From contig CALSCR010001207.1 of the NCBI GenBank assembly GCA_943704495.1, positions 2,078 to 23,006 of the forward strand: 20,929 nucleotides of DNA, in the 5' to 3' direction. The stretch is from Pigoraptor chileana (taxonomy: Eukaryota; Opisthokonta; Filasterea). The notes below the pieces were generated by a model. The model saw nothing but the letters and a program-made list of their open reading frames with translations. It made no database searches and had not been told where the DNA came from. Every line of letters starts with the position of its first letter. The stretch's first letter is position 1. Positions 7,701-15,273 of this stretch are shown here, in pieces. The position numbers and the translations under genes are program-made.

Positions 7701-10513
7701 GAACAGTTCGAATATGGGATGTCGCTGCTGTGAAGGAGATACGGTCGGTACGAGGTCACCTACAAGAAGTAACAGGCGTGTGTTTTGCAGGGGAGGACAA
7801 GGTATTCGTGAGTGCGTCTGTCGACTTTTCCGTTAAGGTGTGGGACCTCTCCACGTGCACCGAGCTCCGCGTCATGCGTGCACACGAATCTGCGGTGGGT
7901 AGCTTATGTGCATCTCCCGATGGAAAATACGTTGCGAGCGGGTCGGCCGAGGGCAGCACTGTGCGTTTGTGGGACGTCACAACTGGGCGCACTGTGCACG
8001 TGATCAAGGGCAAGGGGAATGCCGGCTGCTTTTCGGCCGACGGAAAACTACTATTGGGCGAGTCGAATTCATCTGTCTACATGTATGAAATGGCGACGGG
8101 CGAAACTGTGCGGTGGCTGACGGGCCACTCCGATCGGGTCACTGCGCTGAGTGTGTCTGCAGACGGCAAGTACGTGGCAACAAGCTCCAAAGACGGCACT
8201 GTCCGGCTGTGGAACAGTGTGACAGCCGGCGAGGTCGCCTCCCTCCGTGGACACAGAGGCGACGTCACGTGCGTATGTTTCTCGCCAAGTGCAAAGAATA
8301 TTGCGAGTGGATCGATTGACGGGACCCTGCGCGTCTGGAACTCTGCATCCGGGTCGTCGGTGAGAAGACTCGACGGGCCGGGCGAGATAGTCACGTGTGT
8401 TAGAATGTCGCACGATGGCAGGCTCGTCGCCACGGCATCGGATGTGCAAATCCTTCGCATGTTTGATGCAATGAACGCTAGCGAGCTATGGTCCGTGTGC
8501 GCCGGTGGACAGCCATGCACTGCACAGCCTGACTCCAGGAGGGCGGTGCTTTGCTTCTCACATGACTCAAAGCACATTGCCGCAATACAGGCGCGCCCGT
8601 CCGCCGCTGCTGGCAACGCCGTCAATTTGTTTCATGCAGGCACGGGTGCGCTCGTGTGGTCGCAGCCCGTCACCTGCGATGTTACATGTGTGTGCTACTC
8701 TGCGGACGGCCGGCTGCTGGGCTGTGGATTGATGGATGGGTCGGCGCGAGTGTTGGATGTGTCCGACGGAACAGTCAGAGGCGTCTTGGAAGGGATGTCA
8801 GGCGCTGTCACGCAACTGTGCTTCACTGCAGACGGGGCCTTTCTCGTGGGTGGGTCGAGTGGTGGCAGGGCAACGTGCACGTGGAATATATCGACAAAAG
8901 CCATCGTTTCGCCTCCCGTGCCGACGCACACGATAACCGCCGTGTGCTTTACAAGTGACAATAAGTCAGTTGTGTGTGTCTCTGCGGGTGACACGCTCAT
9001 CCGTGTGTGGGATTTCGCCACGGGAAAGCTGCTTAAGACGATCGCCGGAACTACGAGTTCTCCTTCCGGGGTTTCTGTATCTTCGGACGGCAAGATGCTA
9101 ACCTGCGTTACTCGCGAGGACGCCAATTTGACTCTGCGGCAATGGAACACCGTCACGTGGAAAGTGACGCGTGATGTAACCGCAGGGAAAAAAGCCGCGG
9201 CGCACACACTTGCCCAGCTCACTTCGGACGGAAAGTATGCCGTTTCTGCGGGTGGGCAGGCTGACCGTAAGATACGCATGTGGGACGCTGCCACGGGCAA
9301 AGAGGTGCGATTTTTCAAGGGTCCGGAGAATGGAGTGAGCGCAATTGGCCTTTCCAGTGATGGAGAAACACTAGTTGCAAGCTCGCGTGGGGGCTCCATC
9401 CGTGTGTGGACAGTGACCAATGGACGTGGAATCGGTGCTTTCGACATCGAGGGATCTGCGTCCCCACTCTGTGTTTGTGTGGCTGGTAGTGGACGTCGTG
9501 TCGTGGCTGGTATGAGTGATCACTGCGTTCTTGCACTCGACTTGGATACAGGCGCAATAGTACACACGCTGCTGGGCCATCACAGCTCCGTCACATTCAT
9601 AGCGACATGTCCGGATGGCGGGCGCGTCGTCACCGCAGCTGAAACCGACTTGGAAGCGCGTGTCTGGGACATCCTGAAGGGGTGCGAGGTGACTGTGTTA
9701 TCTGGGCACACAGCCGCCGTTACAAGTTTATGCTTCTCCCCCGATGGAAAATGCATTGCGACTGGCTCGCGCGACCGCACCGTCTGTCTATGGGACGCAT
9801 TCACTGGCGCTCGTGTCCAGACTATCGAGTATCAGCCGACATTTCTTCCCATTTCCGGGCTTGTGCGTGGACCGGGCGAGTCCATCGTCGCGTGTGGGAA
9901 CTTAGGCTCCCTCATTCGTACGTGGAGCTTATCGACGGGTGCTATGATGAATTCATCAACGTCGATTACACCGGTCAACATTTCAGGTGTCAGGATGTTT
10001 GAACTTTCGCCAGACGGCGCCCTTGTTGTGGGTGCATTATCAGACAAAGGGATCGCACTCTGGGATGCGTTGACGGGGTCTGTTGTGTGGGCGATGGATG
10101 GACACGCACAGCCCATCACAAGTGCGTCCTTTGCGTGCGGCGTCTCTCGCCTGATCACCGCCGCTGCAGACAAGAGTGTGCGCGTGTGGAACCTGTCTGA
10201 TGTAACGCGGAAGTATGCCCTCCCGCCTTCCATGAAGGGGATTGTAAAGGATGCGACCAGGCGCGAGGAGGGTGTTTTGACCAGAATTCACTATGCGAAT
10301 GGAGTCGCGACATCTTCTTCGCCATCCACTGCATTGCTCAACGATGAAAAGACAGCACCCATTGCTCCTGGTCCCTTTCCACTCGTGTCTTTAATCCAGC
10401 GGCAGAGCTTCTTCTCGTGCGACAATGTCGTCGGTTCCCCAAAAGCGTGTGATGGCATGTCACCCGGATTGTATTCGGCATTTGAGGGGAGACTGAAGAC
10501 AACGCATGCGTAG
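4721..10513 (+). CDS. ADP-ribosyltransferase - NACHT NTPase - WD40 repeat protein (NLR-like)
   Basis: An intronless gene encodes 1930 residues; 4721 is the first in-frame ATG after a stop at 4694. Residues 1-250 are helical and unrecognised. An ART domain (about 250-410) shows the arginine-type R-S-E signature: R315 (VVYRGVN), S339 in FTSTST, and E377-S-E379 before KLLPTFSRFSV. Such domains transfer ADP-ribose from NAD+ to arginine or hydrolyse NAD+. A NACHT/STAND NTPase follows: Walker A GVGGSGKT (483-490), Walker B VLLLESLDE (551-559, with E555 where Asp is usual), a sensor-like LSCRDEFLSRY (592-602), and a winged-helix end with WWHKSIGEYLA (about 773). Residues 871-914 resemble pentapeptide repeats. 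About 21 WD40 repeats (920-1832) and a 98-residue tail follow. The architecture fits a signal-sensing switch: WD40 senses, NACHT oligomerises, ART is the effector. That role is inferred. It is probably cytosolic, with no signal peptide or TM helix. Confidence 0.93.
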   Translation: MSAAHVSVSAGERPSSARTRLDPLDQAPVARPVPDDTCERVLASAPAQPTADLVSLGIARRALVAESIARRGTYDGDCERLRFQVREAIAALAREMRLWLSAKVASKPRKGSVFEWLVNLPASIASCSACAGSLSLRQSDIEWLVRKCMSSLLVLLASREEQIAHVIRKRISVEECDGHLERIGRLSGYVVPSIENDWLAAFSRARIGPTDVADYLLALSVYTTDCSTRDEVDGWEHSGREGWRPPTIPARIDIHGPNASPWAVMNWTLRVTHDASAPANVRALAAESFVPFSLLRDRIDEALAILPKVRTVVYRGVNIPGLSYRYAPALPVVFPPFTSTSTVGTEAREYVKDDGTFFVIRSHSAAFIDFVSFLPAESEKLLPTFSRFSVLQKTSTTVLRMLGCRYDIVTLAEDGDVDATDTETVKAFARSVRETRFIYEAYLRETYVEGRIGPTPPPCSTSVGLFTSLSSWCDGDRNLLLLGVGGSGKTSAVLAAYCRLAERDGLLPVFVPLPLVSGLLETDGALDAYLCQALRLTAPQLDLLGKLFKLVLLLESLDEVRIPLGLSPIDVKDRILRLVARNSFCARKRIMLSCRDEFLSRYGLLPSDLFGRHGEVRYVQPFMDSDVSAFCEKQCAKTGLTGERKTKKIAAVDALRLALREALSNPCVLHMACRTDDARIHAMIEGAGRIPSACVYEAHLLQEMEGSDVALQAMQALAVSMLNRNEWHVSVRDVASAFADFGVSAATFRASFFPRIPRRVENDGDDSASFAWWHKSIGEYLASRALWRAPEDSLGAVGRAFSLDTPAVLSFFGSMALLSPAHCAELCNRVMVPAVLNSRVADDTRARARASNALALLCASGHVLAGRDLANIVIEDANLEDAWLHGVLLRGAVFRRCNLARACFDFADVTDVQFPHSTCELALRPFVGHTDALTKVLYSPDGLFIASASADKTIRRWNSSTGKEEGVFRGHAAAVTCLDISASGTMLISGSTDRTVRIWDVAAVKEIRSVRGHLQEVTGVCFAGEDKVFVSASVDFSVKVWDLSTCTELRVMRAHESAVGSLCASPDGKYVASGSAEGSTVRLWDVTTGRTVHVIKGKGNAGCFSADGKLLLGESNSSVYMYEMATGETVRWLTGHSDRVTALSVSADGKYVATSSKDGTVRLWNSVTAGEVASLRGHRGDVTCVCFSPSAKNIASGSIDGTLRVWNSASGSSVRRLDGPGEIVTCVRMSHDGRLVATASDVQILRMFDAMNASELWSVCAGGQPCTAQPDSRRAVLCFSHDSKHIAAIQARPSAAAGNAVNLFHAGTGALVWSQPVTCDVTCVCYSADGRLLGCGLMDGSARVLDVSDGTVRGVLEGMSGAVTQLCFTADGAFLVGGSSGGRATCTWNISTKAIVSPPVPTHTITAVCFTSDNKSVVCVSAGDTLIRVWDFATGKLLKTIAGTTSSPSGVSVSSDGKMLTCVTREDANLTLRQWNTVTWKVTRDVTAGKKAAAHTLAQLTSDGKYAVSAGGQADRKIRMWDAATGKEVRFFKGPENGVSAIGLSSDGETLVASSRGGSIRVWTVTNGRGIGAFDIEGSASPLCVCVAGSGRRVVAGMSDHCVLALDLDTGAIVHTLLGHHSSVTFIATCPDGGRVVTAAETDLEARVWDILKGCEVTVLSGHTAAVTSLCFSPDGKCIATGSRDRTVCLWDAFTGARVQTIEYQPTFLPISGLVRGPGESIVACGNLGSLIRTWSLSTGAMMNSSTSITPVNISGVRMFELSPDGALVVGALSDKGIALWDALTGSVVWAMDGHAQPITSASFACGVSRLITAAADKSVRVWNLSDVTRKYALPPSMKGIVKDATRREEGVLTRIHYANGVATSSSPSTALLNDEKTAPIAPGPFPLVSLIQRQSFFSCDNVVGSPKACDGMSPGLYSAFEGRLKTTHA

Positions 10514-11928
10514 TATTTTCTGTGTGAACGCCGGGTCAATTTCGATGCACATTTGTCGTGACAATTATCAGCATGGCCGAATTGTATCGTGTGCTGGGCT
10601 TGCTTTTTACGCTTACCTCTGTCGACTGCTACCGCACGCGCCATCACTATGTCAGGGCTTTATTCCCGATGGCGTTGACTGAATGTCCCATTGAACACGA
10701 CAAAAACTGCGTCTGTTACTGGAGTGTACATTGTATTTTTTCAAAATGTTGAAGATATTTCGACTAAAAATGTAATTCTGTGGGTGAGACTGTGACTGCT
10801 CATGGTAGGTTCGGCTGAGTGCGGCTGCATTGACACTGGAAACGCCGCCGGCCGCTGCGGCCGCGACTCAGCCGTATAATTATCGGTGGGAGTTACCGGT
10901 GAGATGCGAATTAGTACTACAGTAACTATAGTGCCGGCGGCTTCGGCAAATGCAGTCACCGGCATCAGTTCAGATAGTTTTCAGACTCACATATGACAAG
11001 TACGCCGGCCGTTGTCGTGGTCGTCTGATTGGAATGAGCACTGACCTAACAGTCAGCTGAGTACAGACTATAATTCTTATAGTGGACAGGTGGGGTACGG
11101 AGTCCGTCGGTGCCCCGCAGTGCCCACCGCCGGGCCGGCGACTGCCATTTTGGGTTGTCTGACCGGTGCCGAACTGCTCGGAACTCAGCCCGGTGCGGCC
11201 GCCCTACCTCACGGTCACTGAGACGCCGAGTGCGGCCGACATGGCCGCAATTGTCAGCACGTTTAATCAAACCCATCTGAGTGACAAAGTAGCTAAGCCG
11301 GTGCCGGTGCACGTTTCCAGTCCGCCGGCTGTACTGATGACTCGGTCAGTGTCAGATGCCGTTCCGCTGAAATCGGCCCCGACTGCTGCGGCCGGGCGGC
11401 GTGCCGCGACGGACTGCAAGGACACTGGTTGACGCCGACGTAAATTTCCAGAAAGTCCTCAACTCAGTCCCAAAACTGAGGTGTAATTATGCAGAAAACG
11501 AAATAATAAGTCGTTAGTTTCAGCTTTATCGAAATGCTTTTTTGGGTTGCAGTCAGTGACTTTCAGTACAGGTATTATACCCCATCTACCGCAGTGGGCG
11601 TACCCTCAGGTTGGCCGGGTTGAATTTTAGCTAGTGCGGCGGACACTGCCCCGGATGCTTCTATTGCCAGCCATAAGCAGTTTGCGGCTTTCGACTGCTC
11701 GTTCAGTATATTTGTGGGTGATTTTGGCAATTCGATTCCAAATTTAAATTGATTTCAATCGCTCCATTGTCAAAAACATTAATTTCCAGGAAGCATTCTT
11801 CATACATTACGATACATTTGTGAAATTATTTTCTTTTTATTATTTCAAGTCCGGACTAAGCATCAAATAATACCATAACTAGGCATTAATGTCCACGAAA
11901 GTCTTCTTATGGAGCATTTTCCTACCCC
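10514..11928. other. intergenic DNA: GC-rich island then AT-rich stretch
   Basis: No gene is supported here. From about 10790 to 11445 the DNA is GC-rich, full of GGCC/GCCGGC palindromes (for example GCGGCCGC near 10855), and dense in CAGT/ACTCAG words. It is loosely bracketed by an imperfect direct repeat (10825-10850 and 11414-11440, both containing GACACTGG). From about 11700 to 11930 it turns AT-rich. Open frames at 10573-10752 (a 59-residue ORF starting MAELYRVLGLLF) and 11166-11432 lack family signatures and good start contexts. No target-site duplication or transposase was seen. Confidence 0.5.
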
Positions 11929-11935
11929 ATGACTC

Positions 11936-11985
11936 TATATAAAGTATATGTCGGCTTGATATTGGACCACGGCACACTGCCGTGG
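11936..11985 (+). promoter_or_regulatory. TATA box followed by perfect hairpin
   Basis: TATATAAAG (11936-11944) is followed, about 25 bp on, by a perfect inverted repeat: CCACGGCA (11967-11974), loop CAC, TGCCGTGG (11978-11985). The hairpin sits where transcription from this TATA box would begin. The nearest downstream gene is the deacetylase, whose ATG at 12307 would then have a leader of about 340 nt or an unseen 5' intron. It could instead drive a small RNA. I recognise no snRNA or tRNA sequence here. Confidence 0.4.
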
Positions 11986-12306
11986 GCATTCTGTCACTAC
12001 GTTCCCACGGTTTTGTCAGTTTCGCAATTTGTTCCACGACCAACGCCTGACTCACGGCTGCTCAGGCCAGTTGGTATACGGAAGATCGGGGCCGGATCAG
12101 TCAGTATTCACCGCAGAACAAACGAAGCAAGCTCTTCAAAAAGTCTTCCAATATGTCAAGGGAGTCTCACCACACTGACAGCCGGACAGCAAAGAGACTC
12201 AGATTGAAAGAAATCATTATATTGGGCCAGGCCCGTGAACCTAATACACTTCGTCTCGCAGCAACGGAATGCTCGATGTGGTAGTGTATCAGTAGTTGAC
12301 GGCGGC

Positions 12307-14001
12307 ATGCGCGTGACGCCATATGCGCGTCCCACGTGGTGGACGTGCGTTCCAATGCGGGTGCGTATGACCGGGCTTCTCCTTACAACGGCATGTCGTC
12401 GTCGTGTGCGCGTATGCATCTCATTCTTGTTGGCGACGGCCATTGGTGCGGGCCTGTACGCTCGGCTGGCATTCCCGCCCCATCCTTACGACTATGCAAC
12501 ACACGGAATCGCCGGGGCTGAGCCCTGGTTCAACGGCAGTGACGGCGTGTATTCGCTCACAATTGACGACTGCTTCCAATCGTTCTGCCTCGATCCGTTA
12601 TTGGCACCCCTCGAGGACAGGGGCTTCACCACAACAGTCTATCCCACCCTCAACGGGCTGTTTCCGTTTCACTGCCTCCCGTCGCCATGGCTCGGCGAGT
12701 GGGGACCTGCGCATGCCGCCTTTTCTCTTGAGGAGATCCACAGGGGCATGGATGCGGTGGACGAGTGGCTCCAACAAAACAACGCCACCGTTCTTGAAGC
12801 GGCCGCAGACATCGCGAGTGTTTGCGAGGCGATGGAGGGTCGCCGCATGGTTGCGTGCCCATACAGAGCAGATGTGGACTGTAAAGAGATCGCCGACGCG
12901 ATAGTTGTTGCGGTCAAGAGACTTCGTGGCGCCATCGAACAAGGACACGAAGTGGGATCACACGGCGTCTTGCATGCGCAGATGACAAATCTCGCGGCTG
13001 ATTCGCTTGCGCTGGAGATTGACGGATCTGCGTGGTGGTTGACTGCAATATTGGATGCACCTGCTCTGCGCACGTTTTCTTATCCGCACACAAAGACCGA
13101 CACCCACGTTATTGCTGCGACCATAGGTCGATTTTTCGGTGCTCGCTGTGGGGGTAATGGTGTGTGCACTGTTCCGTCGGACACTCAAACTGCCGGGTTC
13201 GGGATCCAGGCTAGATTCATGGACTCCAGCGCGGAAGACAATAACGCATATGCGGCGCGCGCAGCACGCGAACGCTCGTGGATGGTGGCGACTGTACATG
13301 GCGTGGGGACACACGGATTCCTTCCGGTTCCCGAAGACGCATATGCCGCACACTTTGAGTGGGTGCGTGGGGAGCGTGATGCCGGCCGTTTGTGGGTCGA
13401 TTCGTTCGGTCGCGTGCTGCAGTATGCGCGATTGAGAGACACTCTGATGGTGTCGACCGTCGACGAGTTACTGTTTCTCCCGCGCTATCACGGAGAGCGC
13501 GACCACGGGATCAAGCAGGCGACGACGTGGAAGGATGATGCCGCCCACGACAGGCATGGGCAGCACCATGACAACCATGACAATGGCCATGGCGACGGCC
13601 GCCACAACGCCCACGACGGACAGCGGGGTGGCGGCTCTGGCTCTGCATCCATTCTCATCTCGCGGGCGATCGCTAGTCCGGCGCTGGGATGCTTGCCCGC
13701 GGACGAGTCTTCCACGTGGCCTCTGATGTCTGTGTTCATTGTCAGTGAGGGGCCTGCCTGTGTAAACAGTATGCGGCAGCTGTCGGCGTCAGTACTGTAC
13801 ATTCCCGAGCGCGTGAGTAACACGAAGGGCCAGCCGAACGTCGTGTCTGTCCAGCGCATTCCGTTACCGCCGGTGCCTACCTTGTTTGGAAATTTCCGAT
13901 CCAAGCCATTGGCGGGGGAACGGTGCAAATTTATGGTGACTGCACTGCCCCCCGAGGCCGGCGGTTCTGCCGTCGCAACCATCAACATTGAATGGTCATG
14001 A
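12307..14001 (+). CDS. membrane-anchored polysaccharide deacetylase (NodB-like)
   Basis: An intronless gene encodes 564 residues from ATG 12307; in-frame ATGs at 12355 and 12367 are alternatives. A basic patch (RRRVRV) and a hydrophobic helix (about 36-55) make an uncleaved signal anchor, so the enzyme should face the lumen or outside. The NodB-type fold (about 80-390) shows motif 1 SLTIDDC (D87, D88), motif 2 SHGVLH with zinc ligands H219 and H223, an RTFSYPHT segment in the position of motif 3, and a late LWVDSFGRVLQYARLRDT segment typical of this superfamily. Members remove N- or O-acetyl groups from chitin, peptidoglycan or related glycans; the substrate is unknown. A His/Asp/Gly-rich linker (410-445) connects to a C-terminal beta-rich domain (about 447-564) that I cannot name. 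The linker may bind metal. Confidence 0.85.
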   Translation: MRVTPYARPTWWTCVPMRVRMTGLLLTTACRRRVRVCISFLLATAIGAGLYARLAFPPHPYDYATHGIAGAEPWFNGSDGVYSLTIDDCFQSFCLDPLLAPLEDRGFTTTVYPTLNGLFPFHCLPSPWLGEWGPAHAAFSLEEIHRGMDAVDEWLQQNNATVLEAAADIASVCEAMEGRRMVACPYRADVDCKEIADAIVVAVKRLRGAIEQGHEVGSHGVLHAQMTNLAADSLALEIDGSAWWLTAILDAPALRTFSYPHTKTDTHVIAATIGRFFGARCGGNGVCTVPSDTQTAGFGIQARFMDSSAEDNNAYAARAARERSWMVATVHGVGTHGFLPVPEDAYAAHFEWVRGERDAGRLWVDSFGRVLQYARLRDTLMVSTVDELLFLPRYHGERDHGIKQATTWKDDAAHDRHGQHHDNHDNGHGDGRHNAHDGQRGGGSGSASILISRAIASPALGCLPADESSTWPLMSVFIVSEGPACVNSMRQLSASVLYIPERVSNTKGQPNVVSVQRIPLPPVPTLFGNFRSKPLAGERCKFMVTALPPEAGGSAVATINIEWS

Positions 14002-14574
14002 TCACTGTCTTCGGTTAATTGCGGCTGACTTGGAGCCACCGCGGGCCAATTCCGTTTATACTTTCAAGCTTACCACTCAACTGTGGGCCGGAATGACGGG
14101 CTGTATTAAGGATGAGACGGGGATGTGTTTTTATATGGTATGTAATATTATTAGTATATGTACCGGCGTGGAGCCCTTCTCACAGGAATACATACCGCAC
14201 TGACATACAAGTATACTGTCACTACCGCACTAGCAATCGATATGTCAATGAAGCCATCTATATATGGATCGCCATGATGTTGCCAATCGAATTTTCAGTG
14301 CTCCCGTGGGTGCTGTCGACATGGACATCAGTCGGCAGTTATTACAGTGGTCTTGTCTCGACTAATGGGGTCGTCCAATACCAGTTAGGATCCATTCCTC
14401 TTGCACGTATTCTAACCCTCCGATCGATGACGCGTCTAGGTAACAAAGGCGTTGACGTGGAGAGGAAATACATCCCACAAGAAGCATTCCATCCTCTCCC
14501 GCGGCATACCATGCGGTGCTGTCGCGGAAATCGAGCAATTGACTGATGTCTGCCGAACATACTCAGTAAGCTAA
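14002..14574. other. intergenic, no gene recognised
   Basis: The stretch downstream of the deacetylase holds an AT-rich segment and one open frame (14112-14546, plus strand) of about 144 residues. That frame has no recognisable domain, weak coding character and no supporting signals. Nothing else is seen. Confidence 0.4.
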
Positions 14575-14579
14575 GGGCG

Positions 14580-14741
14580 CGTTTTTGGATCCGGCTCAAT
14601 GCAGCTGACAAGAAGATCGGAGACAGTCCAGCGGGGACAAACACGTGGTCGTCCAAGGCGGCCGCCTCAATCAGTTGGGGTAGGACTGCTCCAACGCGGT
14701 GCTGCGAAAAGATAGTTCGCCACAAAGAAACACACACACAC

Positions 14742-14774
<33 letters not shown>

Positions 14775-14813
14775 TTCCCAGACGGTCAAGCCCCAGCTCC
14801 AGATATCGCCTTT
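14580..14813 (-). pseudogene. protein kinase C-lobe fragment (probable remnant)
   Basis: On the minus strand, 14813-14775 encodes KGDIWSWGLTVWE. This is a near-perfect kinase subdomain IX, matching the consensus (S/G)D-[IV]-[WY]-S-x-G-x-x-x-WE. The 39 bp are bounded exactly by an acceptor (TGTGCAG) and a donor (GTGTGT), both phase 0. After a 73-bp GT-repeat-rich intron, an acceptor TTCGCAG leads in phase to an open frame from 14701 with LDDHVFVPAGLSPIFLSAALSRI. This is reminiscent of a C-lobe, but I cannot see the expected final Arg-Pro. No N-lobe, HRD or DFG exons were found between 14820 and the plus-strand gene at 15274, so the rest is missing. It reads as a broken host kinase copy, though it could be the end of a gene I cannot resolve. 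Confidence 0.5.
14731..14774. repeat. (CA)n microsatellite
   Basis: CA dinucleotides with two interruptions (AAC, GC). On the minus strand this GT tract abuts the donor site of the kinase micro-exon and makes up most of that intron. Confidence 0.95.
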
Positions 14814-14959
14814 CTGCACACATACACAGCACACATATAGAGTACCTGACACACATACTACTCTTCGAGGGAACGTATGAAAATCGGCAACGGGACTTAA
14901 GCCCCATTTATAGAAATATACATGACAGTGCGTCTGATTGTTTTAACATTTGCTCCACT

Positions 14960-15049
14960 GCACACCATTTGGTGTGCTGGAACTAATAGTGATCGGCCGC
15001 ACTGCGTCCCTTAATGTCATGACATTCGTATGTTGTGGTTCCGATCGGA
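14960..15049. promoter_or_regulatory. cluster of three perfect palindromes
   Basis: Within 90 bp lie GCACACCATTTGGTGTGC (14960-14977, 8-bp arms, TT loop), AATGTCATGACATT (15013-15026, no loop) and TCCGATCGGA (15040-15049). They lie 225-315 bp upstream of the proposed start of the multi-exon gene at 15274. Dimeric transcription-factor sites are one reading. No TATA box is visible. Confidence 0.4.
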
Positions 15050-15081
15050 GGCACTGCTGAGCCTGGTCGGAGAATCATCAG

Positions 15082-15102
15082 TTAGGGTAAGGCTAGGGTT
15101 AG
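15082..15102 (+). repeat. short telomere-like TTAGGG motif
   Basis: TTAGGG (15082-15087), a degenerate unit (TAAGGC), then TAGGGTTAG (15094-15102). This amounts to two to three units of the common eukaryotic telomere repeat. It is too short to be a telomere. It could be an interstitial remnant, a telobox-type promoter element, or chance. Confidence 0.45.
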
Positions 15103-15273
15103 TCACGTGCCGTGAGGACGTGAATTTGCCGCGGCAGTCTGATTGAGCCGGCAGACGACGAGCGAGATTCAGTCACAATGAAAAGAAAGCCGACGAAAAA
15201 AGAGGCAGCAGAGCGCATTCGACCATCACGGGAGTGGCCGCGTGGTGCCCCTGCTGCAACAAATACAACTGAG

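Noticed and set aside
10573-10752. Small ORF beginning MAELYRVLGLLFTLTSVDC
   Set aside because: The hydrophobic start could suggest a small secreted protein, but it is 59 codons, with no promoter, no homology I recognise and no support from neighbours.
11166-11432. Open frame of 88 codons in the GC-rich island
   Set aside because: It begins at GTG without an upstream ATG. The residues reflect local composition, and no motif is present.
14112-14546. Open frame of 144 codons on the plus strand
   Set aside because: Residue composition looks random, no domain is evident, and it overlaps the opposite-strand kinase-like exon region.
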